33,126 bases of DNA, taken from CBDUBH01 sp965365345. GTDB lineage: Bacteria > Bacteroidota > Ignavibacteria > Ignavibacteriales > SURF-24. Shown in pieces: positions 23,875 through 32,280 of this stretch. The stretch spans positions 1-33,126 of the forward strand of contig CBDUBH010000038.1 of assembly GCA_965365345.1 (NCBI GenBank), given 5' to 3'. Made by a program: the position numbers and the translations under genes. The notes beneath the pieces were generated by a model. The model worked only from the letters and a program-made list of their open reading frames with translations. It had not been told where the DNA came from and ran no database searches. Within the stretch, counting starts at the first letter, position 1, and every line of letters starts with the position of its first letter.

Positions 23875-24776
23875 TCATAATAGGAGCAACCGGCTCGATA
23901 GGAAAAATAATTGCGGAAAAATTAATTGCACGCGGCGATGAAGTTACAATTTTTTCGCGCTCGGCAGAAAAAGCAAAAAGCATTTTACCGAACGCGCATC
24001 ATTATGTTGAGTGGAATGCTTATGAACCGGGCGATTGGCAAAAATCAATTGATGGAAAAGATGCAGTGATTCATCTTGCGGGAACTCCTTTGATCGGTGA
24101 ATTATGGGATGATGAATATAAAGCTAAAGTTAAAAAAAGCAGAGTTGAAGGAACAAGAAATATTGCAAATGCAATTTTACAGTCAAACGAAAAACCGAAA
24201 GTTTTTGTAAGCGCTTCGGCAATAGGATTTTACGGACCATCAAAAGAGAAAGCATTTGTCGAATCTGATAAACCGGGTAATGGATTTCTTTCCGAAGTTT
24301 GTGAGCATTGGGAAATTGCTGCCGCAGAAGTTGAAAAAGCAGGCGTTCGCAGAGTAAGCGTGAGAGTTGGAGTTGTGCTTGATAAAGATGAAGGCGCACT
24401 AAAAAAACTTCTCGATTTTTATGAAAATTATCTGGGCGGAATTGTTGGTGATGGAAGGCAATGGGTTTCATGGATTCATCTGAACGATGCGGCAAATCTT
24501 TTTATCTTTGCGCTTGATAATGAAAATGTTGGCGGCGCAATAAACGCTGTTGCTCCAAATCCGGTAAGAATGAAAGAATTGACTGAAACTCTTTCCAAAA
24601 TTACCGAAAAACCTGCGTGGTTAAAAATTCCGAAATTAATTTTCGATGTTGTTCTAGGCGATGCTTCGGTTCCTGTTAATGATGGAATTAAAGTTTTTCC
24701 TGAACGAACTTTGAGTTATGGTTATAATTTTCAATTTGAAAATTTCAAAAATGCAATGGATGATCTTATTAGATAA
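23859..24776 (+). CDS. TIGR01777-family NAD(P)-binding epimerase-like protein (YfcH type)
   Basis: A 305-residue cytoplasmic extended-SDR protein. The nucleotide loop is IIGATGSIGKIIAEKL (5-20). HLAGTPL, the VSASAIGFYGPS segment, and GDGRQWVSWIHLNDAANLF are the diagnostic segments of TIGR01777/SulA-like epimerases, as is the C-terminal domain of about 50 residues (VLGDASVPVNDGIKVFPER). The usual SDR YxxxK is not obvious, as is normal for this family. Substrate is unknown. The hairpin at 24868 closes transcription. Confidence 0.9.
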   Translation: MSQKVIIIGATGSIGKIIAEKLIARGDEVTIFSRSAEKAKSILPNAHHYVEWNAYEPGDWQKSIDGKDAVIHLAGTPLIGELWDDEYKAKVKKSRVEGTRNIANAILQSNEKPKVFVSASAIGFYGPSKEKAFVESDKPGNGFLSEVCEHWEIAAAEVEKAGVRRVSVRVGVVLDKDEGALKKLLDFYENYLGGIVGDGRQWVSWIHLNDAANLFIFALDNENVGGAINAVAPNPVRMKELTETLSKITEKPAWLKIPKLIFDVVLGDASVPVNDGIKVFPERTLSYGYNFQFENFKNAMDDLIR

Positions 24777-24867
24777 AATTCAAAAAAAATGATTTTATTT
24801 TTTCATTTTGCAATTCTAAAAACTAAACATGAAATTCTTAAAATCTGAAATCATAAATTTAAAAGAG

Positions 24868-24895
24868 AAAGCCCGGAAAAAACTTCCGGGCTTTT
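24868..24895. terminator. Bidirectional terminator GCCCGGAA/TTCCGGGC
   Basis: A perfect 8-bp GC-rich stem (24871-24878 with 24884-24891), flanked by AAA before and TTTT after, lies between the convergent epimerase and DUF4252 genes and can serve both strands. Confidence 0.85.
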
Positions 24896-24928
24896 ATTTT
24901 TTAAAAGATCAAAAATAAATTTTCAAAT

Positions 24929-25462
24929 TTAATTATTTGCGAAATGCATATTAAGTTTTCTTTCCTTTACTGCTTCGTTAATTAAACGGTACAAATTTCC
25001 TTCAACTTCTACCATCGCAAATTCTTCTTTATTCATTGATAAGATCAAAAGATTTTGTTTGCCGCTTTTTTCTCTTATGAAAATTGATGAATATTCATTC
25101 AGATTTTTTGAGCGCACAATTGTTTTCCAACCTTGAGTTCTTAATTTATCGCCGAGTTGTACCAATGTCGAAACACTTTCGCGATCGCAAATTCCATCAA
25201 GGTTATTATGAACGCTAATCTGAACTTTTGAAACTTCTTCAAGTGCTGCTTTTGCAACTTCATCATCTTCCATATCAACAAATTTTTTGGCAAGGTAAAG
25301 AGTCACTTTTCCGATTCCGAATTCAACATCTTTACTGAAATTTCCGTCAACATTTTTCAGAACGAAATTTCGCGTTCGTGAAAATTCACCGTCAACCCCG
25401 AAACATCCGCTAAGTGAAATTAAAATTACGGGAATCAGCAAATATAATTTTAAATTTTTCAT
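24929..25462 (-). CDS. DUF4252-like lipoprotein
   Basis: A 177-residue exported protein with lipobox LSGC (C20). The body looks like a shortened or diverged version of the preceding DUF4252 protein: an amphipathic start, a central KVQISVHNNLDG strand, then GDKLRTQGWKTIVRSKN and a final beta segment. Function is unknown. It starts 1 base after the preceding gene's stop and is the last gene of the sigma-factor operon, so it is likely a target of that sigma. Confidence 0.75.
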   Translation of the reverse strand: MKNLKLYLLIPVILISLSGCFGVDGEFSRTRNFVLKNVDGNFSKDVEFGIGKVTLYLAKKFVDMEDDEVAKAALEEVSKVQISVHNNLDGICDRESVSTLVQLGDKLRTQGWKTIVRSKNLNEYSSIFIREKSGKQNLLILSMNKEEFAMVEVEGNLYRLINEAVKERKLNMHFANN

Positions 25463-25463
25463 T

Positions 25464-26018
25464 TTACTTTTTGCCTTTTTTTACAGTATCCAATTGATGA
25501 ATATTGAATTGAGTTGAAAGTTTGCTTACGTCTTCAAGATTTATATCGCCAACGATATTTATAAAAGATGCTTCGCCGTTTTTGCCGATTGTCGTTACAA
25601 CAAGTCCGTTTACTTTGCTGTTATAATCGGTTTTAATGTAAACATTTGCAATTTCATTTGCGCCGCGGGTTTTAACAATTCTATCCCATTTTTTATTCAG
25701 CAGATCTTTATCAATTTTATTAATGCGGTTTTCAACATCTTTATAATCTTTTGCATTTACTGTAAAAGTATTTACCTTAACAAGTTTAAGTCCATTCAAA
25801 AGATTGAAAGTTGAAGGATCATCACTTTTTGCAAATTTTGCTGCCATTTTCAAAAGATTTTCTTCTAATAGAACTTCGGTTACTTCATCGCCGTATTCAT
25901 ATTCGGTAAAACTTCCGAAATCCACATAACCTACAGATTTTTTGTAATCCATGTCTTGCGCCGAAATCATTACAGCCGAAAAAACCAGCACCAAAAACAT
26001 TTTAATTAAGATCTTCAT
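25464..26018 (-). CDS. DUF4252-family exported protein
   Basis: A 184-residue protein with a signal peptide ending MISAQ. DUF4252 features are the start GYVDFGSFTEYEYGDEVTEV, LLKMAAKFAKSDDPSTFNLL, and the strand KLVKVNTFTVNAKD, followed by a WDRIVKTRG-type segment. DUF4252 proteins are often found next to ECF sigma factors in Bacteroidetes; their role is unknown. The start overlaps the anti-sigma gene by 17 bases. Confidence 0.82.
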   Translation of the reverse strand: MKILIKMFLVLVFSAVMISAQDMDYKKSVGYVDFGSFTEYEYGDEVTEVLLEENLLKMAAKFAKSDDPSTFNLLNGLKLVKVNTFTVNAKDYKDVENRINKIDKDLLNKKWDRIVKTRGANEIANVYIKTDYNSKVNGLVVTTIGKNGEASFINIVGDINLEDVSKLSTQFNIHQLDTVKKGKK

Positions 26019-26577
26019 TTTTATCTCCGCTTTTTATTAAGTTATTAATTACCTTAAAGCTTTCGTTAAAAGGCTCGCTTACTTTTTGTGGAATGATATC
26101 ATTTATCAAAACCGATTGAGTTTTGTTCAAAATATTTCCGACCTTTGCCAAAGCATCTTTTGCCTGAAATTCTGCTTGTCTTGCCTGTGCGTAATCGAAA
26201 TTTTGCTGTTTTTGCTCACCGAAAAATATTCCGAAAACCACAATTGCAATTAGCATTGCCGAAACCAAAAAAGATTTTGCCGGGTTTGAAAAAAAAGAAA
26301 ATATCAGATTTTGCGTTAAAGAATTTTTTTCAATTTTTTTGAAATGAATTTTCTCTTCAACTTTTTTTATCAAATAATCAGGACAATTTTCCGTTTTAAT
26401 TTGCTTAACCTGATGTGCGGTTCTTTTAAAATCGTAATACGCTTTTTTTGCTGATTCATTTTTTTCTATAAGTTCAAAAACCTCTTTTGAAACTTTTGGA
26501 TCTGCATCTCCGTAAGCCGTAAGCACAATTTTATCAAGCAAATCTTCTTCAATATTATATTTTTTATTAGTAGGCAT
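26002..26577 (-). CDS. Probable anti-sigma factor, single-pass membrane protein
   Basis: A 191-residue protein with a charged cytoplasmic N-terminus (1-90), one membrane helix (about 96-115, SFLVSAMLIAIVVFGIFFG) and a polar outer part (116-191). No zinc-binding His-x3-Cys-x2-Cys motif of the ZAS class is seen. The topology, and the 11-base overlap with the upstream ECF sigma gene, are those of an anti-sigma factor that holds the sigma at the membrane. The role is inferred from context. Confidence 0.72.
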   Translation of the reverse strand: MPTNKKYNIEEDLLDKIVLTAYGDADPKVSKEVFELIEKNESAKKAYYDFKRTAHQVKQIKTENCPDYLIKKVEEKIHFKKIEKNSLTQNLIFSFFSNPAKSFLVSAMLIAIVVFGIFFGEQKQQNFDYAQARQAEFQAKDALAKVGNILNKTQSVLINDIIPQKVSEPFNESFKVINNLIKSGDKNEDLN

Positions 26578-27076
26578 ATTCTTTTAATTCCTCTTGCAAT
26601 TTTTTCCTTGCGCGAAGCAGATATACTTTTACGCTGTTAAGCGGAATTTCCAAAACTTTACTTATCTCTTCGTATTTCATTTCCTGAAATTCATATAAAA
26701 TAAAAACCGAGCGCAAATTTTCAGGAAGAATTTTCAGCGCATCCGAAATTCTTTCTCTTAAATTATTTTCTTCAGCATAACTTTTCGGATTTTCATTTTC
26801 GTTCATTATCAATTCTTCATCAAAATATTGTTCTTTCTCAAAAGAAAATTTTCGTCTTCTTATCTGATCAATACAAGCATTGTGCGCCGTTCTCATTATC
26901 CATGTTTGTGCCGATTCAAATTTGAAATTGTCGAGATTTTCCCAAATGCGGATCAAAACCTCCTGGGTTGCGTCATCGGCATCCATTCTGTTTTTAAGCA
27001 TCAAAAACGTGTAACTGTAAATTCTGTTTTTGAATTGCTTTATCAGATAACGATATTTCAAATTCTTTAAAATCAT
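26567..27076 (-). CDS. ECF-type RNA polymerase sigma factor
   Basis: A 169-residue sigma-70 family protein of the ECF group. Region 2 is present (FKNRIYSYTFLMLKNRMDADDATQEVLIRIW, here in part: DADDATQEVLIRIWENLDNF; then TWIMRTAHNACIDQIRRRK), and region 4 follows (LPENLRSVFILYEFQEMKY, EISKVLEIPLNSVKVYLLRA). I place the start at 27076 because the upstream extension to 27154 encodes an unrelated hydrophobic stretch and would contain the ECF promoter at 27091-27119. It is first in a four-gene operon with the probable anti-sigma factor and two DUF4252 genes. Confidence 0.9.
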   Translation of the reverse strand: MILKNLKYRYLIKQFKNRIYSYTFLMLKNRMDADDATQEVLIRIWENLDNFKFESAQTWIMRTAHNACIDQIRRRKFSFEKEQYFDEELIMNENENPKSYAEENNLRERISDALKILPENLRSVFILYEFQEMKYEEISKVLEIPLNSVKVYLLRARKKLQEELKEYAY

Positions 27077-27090
27077 ATTCTCTGTAATTA

Positions 27091-27119
27091 TAGACGAATC
27101 AAACCGGTGAATTGTTACA
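27091..27119 (-). promoter_or_regulatory. ECF-type promoter of the sigma operon (TGTAAC-N17-CGTCTA)
   Basis: On the minus strand TGTAAC (27114-27119) and CGTCTA (27091-27096) are spaced by 17 bases. The AAC-type -35 and CGTC-type -10 fit the ECF sigma class, so the sigma factor probably drives its own operon. The leader would be only about 8-10 bases. Confidence 0.5.
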
Positions 27120-27206
27120 ATCAAAATTAAAAAAAAACAGAAAATCTTTTTCATTGAATTTTAATTGCGGATTTGGAAAATTGATTTAAGCAGCAAAAGG
27201 ATTTAT

Positions 27207-27809
27207 ATGAAATTTTTGATGATCATTATATTCGTTATAACAAATTTATATTTTGCACAAAGCGGAAATGAATTTTCGTATTCAAAAATAGATGGATTCA
27301 GGGAAACAAAATGGGCAAGCAATTTTGATGAAGTAAATGAAAAAGAATCAATTCAACCCATTGAAATTTTTACTGAAAGCAATTTTAAAATTGCAAAATA
27401 CCGCGGCGAAATTTTAAATAAAGATGCAGAATATTTTTATCTTTTCAGAAATGAAATGCTTGCTGCGGGAGTTTACAGATTTATCAGTACTTATATTGAT
27501 AGTCAGGCAAATTATTTGGATGATTACGAAAAATTCAAAGAGATTTTAACCGCACAGTACGGGCATCCGCAATTAGATGAATGGCAAACTAACGGTAATT
27601 TAAGTATGATGAAAGATTCAAAAGAATTGACCGTAAAAGCAATTCAAGTTGGCACTTTGAAACTTCGCTCGGAATGGATTTCCGATGAAGGAAAAATAAT
27701 TCTTGAATTAGGCAGCGGCAACGGAATTGCAAATAGGATCTTTTATTTCAGCGATATTTATAAAAATGCGGCAGATGAAAGTTTTGCCTACGAAATTTTG
27801 AAAAGATAA
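27207..27809 (+). CDS. Exported protein of unknown function
   Basis: A 200-residue protein divergent from the sigma operon. The signal peptide is MKFLMIIIFVITNLYFAQ. The mature part has a short domain with FRETKWASNFDEV, a YLFRNEMLAAGVYRF strand and YEKFKEILTAQYGHPQLDEW; the pattern of a helix ending in YG-x-P resembles small periplasmic proteins of unknown role. I chose ATG 27207 because AAAGGA lies 7 bases upstream and it starts the signal peptide; the TTG at 27165 would add a non-signal extension. It may share regulation with the sigma operon. Confidence 0.7.
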   Translation: MKFLMIIIFVITNLYFAQSGNEFSYSKIDGFRETKWASNFDEVNEKESIQPIEIFTESNFKIAKYRGEILNKDAEYFYLFRNEMLAAGVYRFISTYIDSQANYLDDYEKFKEILTAQYGHPQLDEWQTNGNLSMMKDSKELTVKAIQVGTLKLRSEWISDEGKIILELGSGNGIANRIFYFSDIYKNAADESFAYEILKR

Positions 27810-27981
27810 TTTTCATGAATAAGAAAATTCATTTTGATAAAGTGAAAATAATTTTCAATAATTAAAAATGAATTATTTCAAAAAAAATAATTTCAACAGA
27901 TCAAAAATATTTTGCGTTAAAGCGCGCAAATCCATAAAATGAATATTGTAACAGAAAAATTTTATTTCGGAGGGAGAACTT

Positions 27982-28764
27982 ATGCAAATTTCGGAACAAC
28001 ATTACAATGAATTGCGTGCGGCAAAATTCCTTTTGGAAAATCCGAGTCTTGCGGCAAGAATTACAAATATGGTGGGAAAACCTTTGGAAATCGTTTTTGA
28101 AAAAATTCCTGATCAGTGGCAGGATAAAATTCAACAGGTTACACAAAATTCACTGATGAAAGCGTTGGATATTCTGGAAGGAACTTTCAAAGCTCACAAA
28201 AAATCAAGAGCAAGCGAATTCAAACATAAATTTGCGGCAATTTCAAGCGGCGCAATTGGCGGCGCATTCGGATTTGCGGCACTTGCAGTTGAACTTCCTG
28301 TTTCTACAATGATAATGCTTCGCTCGATTATGGATATTGCTCAAAGTGAAGGAGAAGATATTTCGAATATTGAAACAAGACTTGCCTGTTTGGAAGTTTT
28401 TGCTTTAGGCGGAACTTCAGCAAATGATGACTCCACCGAAATGGGATATTACGCTGTTAGAATGGCGCTTGCGCGTTCACTTTCCGAAGCCGCAAAATTC
28501 ATTGCAGAAAGAGGATTTGTTGAAAAAGGCGCGCCTGTTGTTATAAAATTTATGACGCAGATCGCATCAAGATTCGGAGTTGTTGTTACCGAAAAATCAG
28601 CCGCACAGTCAATTCCGTTGATCGGCTCTCTTGCCGGCGGTGCAGTTAATGCTGCTTTTATTGATCATTTTCAAAGTGTTGCGCGCGGACATTTTATCGT
28701 AAGAAAATTGGAAAAAATCTACGGCAAACAGGAAATTGAAAAAATTTACAGAAGCATCAATTAA
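27982..28764 (+). CDS. EcsC-family protein
   Basis: A 260-residue member of the EcsC family (Pfam EcsC). Diagnostic segments are AAISSGAIGGAFGFAALAVE, LPVSTMIMLRSIMDIAQSEGED, and CLEVFALGG, followed by QSIPLIGSLAGGAVNAAFIDHFQ at about 212-234 (family glycine-rich motif). EcsC of Bacillus is linked to an ABC exporter and secretion, but this stand-alone form has no assigned role. A strong GGAGGGAG precedes the ATG. It is monocistronic, with a terminator 109 bp after the stop. Confidence 0.85.
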   Translation: MQISEQHYNELRAAKFLLENPSLAARITNMVGKPLEIVFEKIPDQWQDKIQQVTQNSLMKALDILEGTFKAHKKSRASEFKHKFAAISSGAIGGAFGFAALAVELPVSTMIMLRSIMDIAQSEGEDISNIETRLACLEVFALGGTSANDDSTEMGYYAVRMALARSLSEAAKFIAERGFVEKGAPVVIKFMTQIASRFGVVVTEKSAAQSIPLIGSLAGGAVNAAFIDHFQSVARGHFIVRKLEKIYGKQEIEKIYRSIN

Positions 28765-28872
28765 AATATTTTAAAAGATTTTAATTTTAAATGATAAATT
28801 TCCATCAGAAAATCATAATTTAATATTGCTTAAAAATTTGCCGGATAAAATAAAATATCTCACAAAAACAGA

Positions 28873-28899
28873 TTCCCGGATTTCCATCCGGGAACTTTT
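28873..28899 (+). terminator. Terminator hairpin TTCCCGGAT/ATCCGGGAA
   Basis: A perfect 9-bp stem (28873-28881 with 28886-28894), TTCC loop, followed by CTTTTGT, downstream of the EcsC-family gene. Confidence 0.75.
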
Positions 28900-29031
28900 G
28901 TATTGTTCAGAATATTAATCTATTATCCTTGAAAATTTTTTGAATAACTTCAAAAAAACATTTAAATCAATTTTGCGCAATAAATTCCGGAATGCTTTTA
29001 CTCTTACGCAAAATTTTAATCGAAATAAAAA

Positions 29032-29562
29032 ATGAAAATAAATCCGGCTCTTGTCATTTTACTTTTTATGCTTTCAACTTTATTTTATTCATGCAAAGTT
29101 GAAGCCGAAAATCAATTTTATCAAACAAAAACAGATTCATTAAAAACCGGCGCGAAAGGGAATAAAGTGGAAAAGATCAAAAAATCTGAAGAAGAATGGA
29201 AAAAAGAATTAAGTGACGAGCAGTACAGAGTTTTGCGTGAAAAAGGAACTGAAAGACCTTTTACCGGAAAGTTTGATCTTTTTTTTGAAAAAGGTGATTA
29301 TCACTGCGCCGCCTGCGGAAATCTTTTGTTCGAATCAACAACAAAATTCAATTCCGGCTGCGGCTGGCCGAGTTTTTATGAAACAGTTGAAAAAGGAAGT
29401 GTAACTTTGCAGCGTGATATAAGTCACGGAATGATACGGACCGAAGTACTATGCGCAAAATGTGATTCTCATTTGGGACATGTTTTTGAAGACGGACCAC
29501 CGCCGACAGGATTAAGATTTTGCATAAATTCAGTTTCGCTTGAATTTAAAAAACGGGAATAA
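29032..29562 (+). CDS. msrB: Peptide-methionine (R)-S-oxide reductase, lipoprotein form
   Basis: MsrB repairs the R-sulfoxide of methionine in proteins. Residues 1-21 are a lipoprotein signal (LFYSC, C21), so this copy works outside the cytoplasm. The MsrB domain (about 50-176) has both zinc CxxC pairs, C92/C95 (HCAAC) and C141/C144 (CAKC), the GCGWPSF motif (C110), and the catalytic C164 in LRFCIN. All key residues are present. It needs an exported thiol reductant, none of which is encoded nearby. The PGPGW membrane-protein gene follows after 1 base. Confidence 0.95.
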   Translation: MKINPALVILLFMLSTLFYSCKVEAENQFYQTKTDSLKTGAKGNKVEKIKKSEEEWKKELSDEQYRVLREKGTERPFTGKFDLFFEKGDYHCAACGNLLFESTTKFNSGCGWPSFYETVEKGSVTLQRDISHGMIRTEVLCAKCDSHLGHVFEDGPPPTGLRFCINSVSLEFKKRE

Positions 29563-29563
29563 A

Positions 29564-29782
29564 ATGCTTTCAACTTTGAAAAAGATCAAAAGATTTATTA
29601 TTGCGCTGATCGGATTTACAGTAGTAATGATCGGGATTGCGCTTTTGGTTTTACCCGGTCCGGCATTTATTGTAATTCCCGTGGGTCTTGCAATTCTTGC
29701 AACGGAATTTGCGTGGGCAAAAAATCTTTTGGAAAAAGTTAAAAACAAATTTTCAAAAAAGAAAGCAGGACAAAGATCATAA
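29564..29782 (+). CDS. Small PGPGW-type transmembrane protein
   Basis: A 72-residue membrane protein with two hydrophobic segments (about 9-28 and 30-45) and a very basic tail. LVLPGPAFIVIPVGLAILAT and EFAWAKN match the PGPGW family of small membrane proteins, with PGPA in place of PGPG. Function is unknown. ATG 29564 follows the msrB stop by one base with GGGA ahead of it; the alternative TTG at 29540 lies inside msrB. Its last 6 bases overlap the convergent gene. Confidence 0.8.
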   Translation: MLSTLKKIKRFIIALIGFTVVMIGIALLVLPGPAFIVIPVGLAILATEFAWAKNLLEKVKNKFSKKKAGQRS

Positions 29783-31069
29783 TTTTCCGGTTTCGGCAAC
29801 CGAAATTCCTAAAATTCCATTTTGGTTTGAAGTGTAATATAATTTATAAGTTTCACCAAACTTTCGTAAATGCGGATAATGAATTGATTCTTCCCACGAT
29901 GCAGCAAAAAATACCGGAGTTTTATAAGGTTTTTCCCAATTTAATCCGTCTTTTGAAATTGCAAATCCAAATTCTTTTCTGGAAAACGTTTCGTACATCA
30001 TTTTAAAATATCCGTCAGAATCATAAATCACGGTACCGTACAAAATTCCTTTACCTTCCCAGTCAAAAGTCGGGTCAAATACAGGCTTATCCGGTAAATT
30101 TTTCCAATTGATTCCGTCATCCGAAACCGCTGTCCAAATTCTGTAATATTCCAATTGCTTTCCGCGCGAAGTGTAATACAAATAATATTTTCCGTTTACT
30201 TTCAAAATATCCGAAGGAATAATTTGATATTGTTTATCACTTGATGAAATTATTTGACGCGGTTGCTGCTGCCAATTAATTCCGTCATCTGAAATTGCCA
30301 TCCCGATATGCCAATGATCATATTCATTATTAAATCCGGCATAATATAATTTATAATTTTCATCATCTTTTAAAATCACGGGGGATGTAATTGAATATTC
30401 TGCCCAATCGGAAAGTGAATCAGCTTTTAAAATAGTTTGCTTAAAAATCGAATCAATTTCACTTCCGTTTTTTGATTCGGCATATCTGAAATTATTATGC
30501 GCCAGTTGATATGTATTGGAAAACCAGAATTTGTATTTGTCATTTTCGTGTAAAACTTTTGCCTGTGTTGTAAAGATCGGCGGCTCGGAAAAATCTTTTG
30601 GCGATAAAATATGATCACGATTTATATAATTCCAGTTAGTAAAATTATTAAATGTTAAAAAAATTTTGCCGGAATCATTTAAATTTTCAGGGAATTCTAT
30701 TTTAACAAAATTTTCAAATTCTTCAGAAACATTAATATCTATATTGCCCGAGGAAATTTCATCCCCGAAAGAATTTAATCCTTTTATTTTCAAATTTTTT
30801 TTGCCGGGATTTAGATCTTTTGAAAATGATCTTTTGGAGTTTAATTCCGCTAAATTAATTTTAAATGAATTTTCAAGAGAGTTTTCGTTATCAAAATTTA
30901 TTTCAATGGAAGTAAATTCGCCGGGAAAAGCATCGGGAAGATCAAACTCAACTTGAACTTTGCCGGAAGATTTTTTTCCGCTCAATTCATTCAGGTTTGC
31001 GCCGCAGGAAATATTTAAAACCGAAAGCAGCAAAATTAAAATTGATGCCGTGGTAATTTTTTTAATCAT
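29777..31069 (-). CDS. Lipoprotein with GH43/GH32-like beta-propeller
   Basis: A 430-residue exported lipoprotein (NISC, C22). After a beta-sandwich-like N-terminal part (about 30-130) come repeated propeller blades with a shared motif: AISDDGINWQQQP, AVSDDGINWKNLP and AISKDGLNWEKP, and blade strands such as KLYYAGFNNEYDHWHIG, KYYLYYTSRGK and KLYYTSNQ. This resembles five-bladed glycosidase-like propellers (GH43/GH32/GH130 clan), but I cannot place the three catalytic acids, so a binding rather than hydrolytic role is possible. It is monocistronic, with a consensus promoter 23-53 bp upstream. Confidence 0.75.
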   Translation of the reverse strand: MIKKITTASILILLLSVLNISCGANLNELSGKKSSGKVQVEFDLPDAFPGEFTSIEINFDNENSLENSFKINLAELNSKRSFSKDLNPGKKNLKIKGLNSFGDEISSGNIDINVSEEFENFVKIEFPENLNDSGKIFLTFNNFTNWNYINRDHILSPKDFSEPPIFTTQAKVLHENDKYKFWFSNTYQLAHNNFRYAESKNGSEIDSIFKQTILKADSLSDWAEYSITSPVILKDDENYKLYYAGFNNEYDHWHIGMAISDDGINWQQQPRQIISSSDKQYQIIPSDILKVNGKYYLYYTSRGKQLEYYRIWTAVSDDGINWKNLPDKPVFDPTFDWEGKGILYGTVIYDSDGYFKMMYETFSRKEFGFAISKDGLNWEKPYKTPVFFAASWEESIHYPHLRKFGETYKLYYTSNQNGILGISVAETGKL

Positions 31070-31091
31070 TATATCAAAAGAAATGTTCCCG

Positions 31092-31122
31092 CAAATTTAC
31101 AAATAATTAACTTTTTAACAAA
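31092..31122 (-). promoter_or_regulatory. Bacteroidetes-type promoter of the propeller lipoprotein
   Basis: On the minus strand TTTG (31119-31122) precedes TAAATTTG (31092-31099, followed by C) by exactly 19 bases, a full match to TTTG-N19-TAnnTTTGC. The leader would be about 15-18 bases. Confidence 0.65.
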
Positions 31123-31192
31123 CTTTCCGTTTTACTTGTGAAACTTTGATTTATTGTTTAATTAATTAGAAATAACATACCAAAAGGAAATT

Positions 31193-32275
31193 ATGATTAT
31201 TGATATTGCAGTTGTGGTTCCTCCTTTCAAAGTTCCTCGCGAAATAGCAACGGAAGAATTGAAAAAAAAGATGGCTTCGCGTCCGGCAATTGCCAGAATG
31301 ATCGATGCCGCTGCTGCGCACTCCGGAATTGATTTCAGAAATGTTGTGGTTCCTGATGGTGAAGCAAATTCAGAAAATAAATTTTACCGCGATGCTTTGG
31401 TTCCCGATACAAAAACCAGAATGCTGGAATATGAAAATTGGGGAAAAAAATTAACCGGTGAAGCAGTTGCAAAATTGATGGAACAAACAGGATTTGATCC
31501 AAAAAAGATTGAAAGACTTATTACAATTTCCTGTACCGGATTTTTTGCTCCGGGGCTTGATTATCATTTGATGCAAACATTCGGAATTCCGGTTACGGCA
31601 AAAAGAACAAACATCGGATTTATGGGTTGTGCCGCATCAATAATCGGATTTAATTCCGCGCTGGAAAGTATAAATTCAATTGAAGGATCAGAAAATGTTT
31701 TACTCGTTTCACTTGAAATTTGCAGTCTGCATTTACAAACCGAGCCAACGCGCGATAACATTTTGGCAAATACAATTTTTGCCGATGGATGCGCTGCAGT
31801 GCTGATTTCAAAAGATGAAAATTTTAAAGAAAAAGGAAAATTTGAAATTGTAAACACAAAATCAATTTTGTTTGGTCAATCAGCTGAATTTATGGGATGG
31901 AAAATCGGTAACAACGGATTTGAAATGATCTTATCATCAGAACTTCCGAAAATAATTTTAGAATCTGCAGTTCCGGCAATCAAAAAAATGCTTGAAGAAT
32001 CAAACATCAAAATTGAAGAAGTAAAATACTGGGCGCTGCATCCGGGCGGCAGGGCAATTTTGGATTCAATACAAAACGGATTGAATTTAAGCGATAAAGA
32101 AATGACAGCATCACGCGAAGTTTTGCGCAAAAATGGAAATATGTCATCAGCTTCAATTTTATTTGTACTTAAAGAAATTCTGGAAACAGAGCAGATCAAA
32201 AAAGATGAAATTTGCTGCGCTGTTGCTTTTGGTCCCGGATTAACAATGGAATTTGCAATTTTAAAAGGAGTTTAA
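31193..32275 (+). CDS. Type III polyketide synthase (chalcone/stilbene synthase family)
   Basis: A 360-residue homodimeric-type ketosynthase that extends an acyl starter with malonyl-CoA and cyclises it to a resorcinol, pyrone or similar ring. The Cys-His-Asn triad is C146 (GFMGCAAS), H283 (WALHPGG) and N316 (NGNMSSAS). TCTGFFAPGLDYHLM is the conserved loop near the active site. Length is normal. The ATG follows AAAAGGAAA. It is the first gene of a set with an adjacent methyltransferase and a flavoprotein, which is the usual layout of bacterial alkylresorcinol/alkylquinone clusters. Confidence 0.92.
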   Translation: MIIDIAVVVPPFKVPREIATEELKKKMASRPAIARMIDAAAAHSGIDFRNVVVPDGEANSENKFYRDALVPDTKTRMLEYENWGKKLTGEAVAKLMEQTGFDPKKIERLITISCTGFFAPGLDYHLMQTFGIPVTAKRTNIGFMGCAASIIGFNSALESINSIEGSENVLLVSLEICSLHLQTEPTRDNILANTIFADGCAAVLISKDENFKEKGKFEIVNTKSILFGQSAEFMGWKIGNNGFEMILSSELPKIILESAVPAIKKMLEESNIKIEEVKYWALHPGGRAILDSIQNGLNLSDKEMTASREVLRKNGNMSSASILFVLKEILETEQIKKDEICCAVAFGPGLTMEFAILKGV

Positions 32276-32280
32276 AATAA

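Noticed and set aside
24130..24495. 121-residue reverse ORF inside the epimerase gene
   Set aside because: It lies fully within a clear epimerase and its Leu/Gln/His-rich composition is that of a shadow frame.
27077..27154. N-terminal extension of the sigma factor to ATG 27154
   Set aside because: It encodes an unrelated hydrophobic stretch, has no ribosome-binding site and would contain the ECF promoter; sigma homology begins after residue 27.
27808..27829. AATTTTC/GAAAATT stem after the divergent secreted protein gene
   Set aside because: It is an AT-only 7-bp stem with an 8-base loop, too weak to call as a terminator.
29530..29799. 89-residue reverse ORF opposite the PGPGW gene
   Set aside because: The plus strand carries a recognisable family and coupling to msrB; the reverse frame has no recognisable features.
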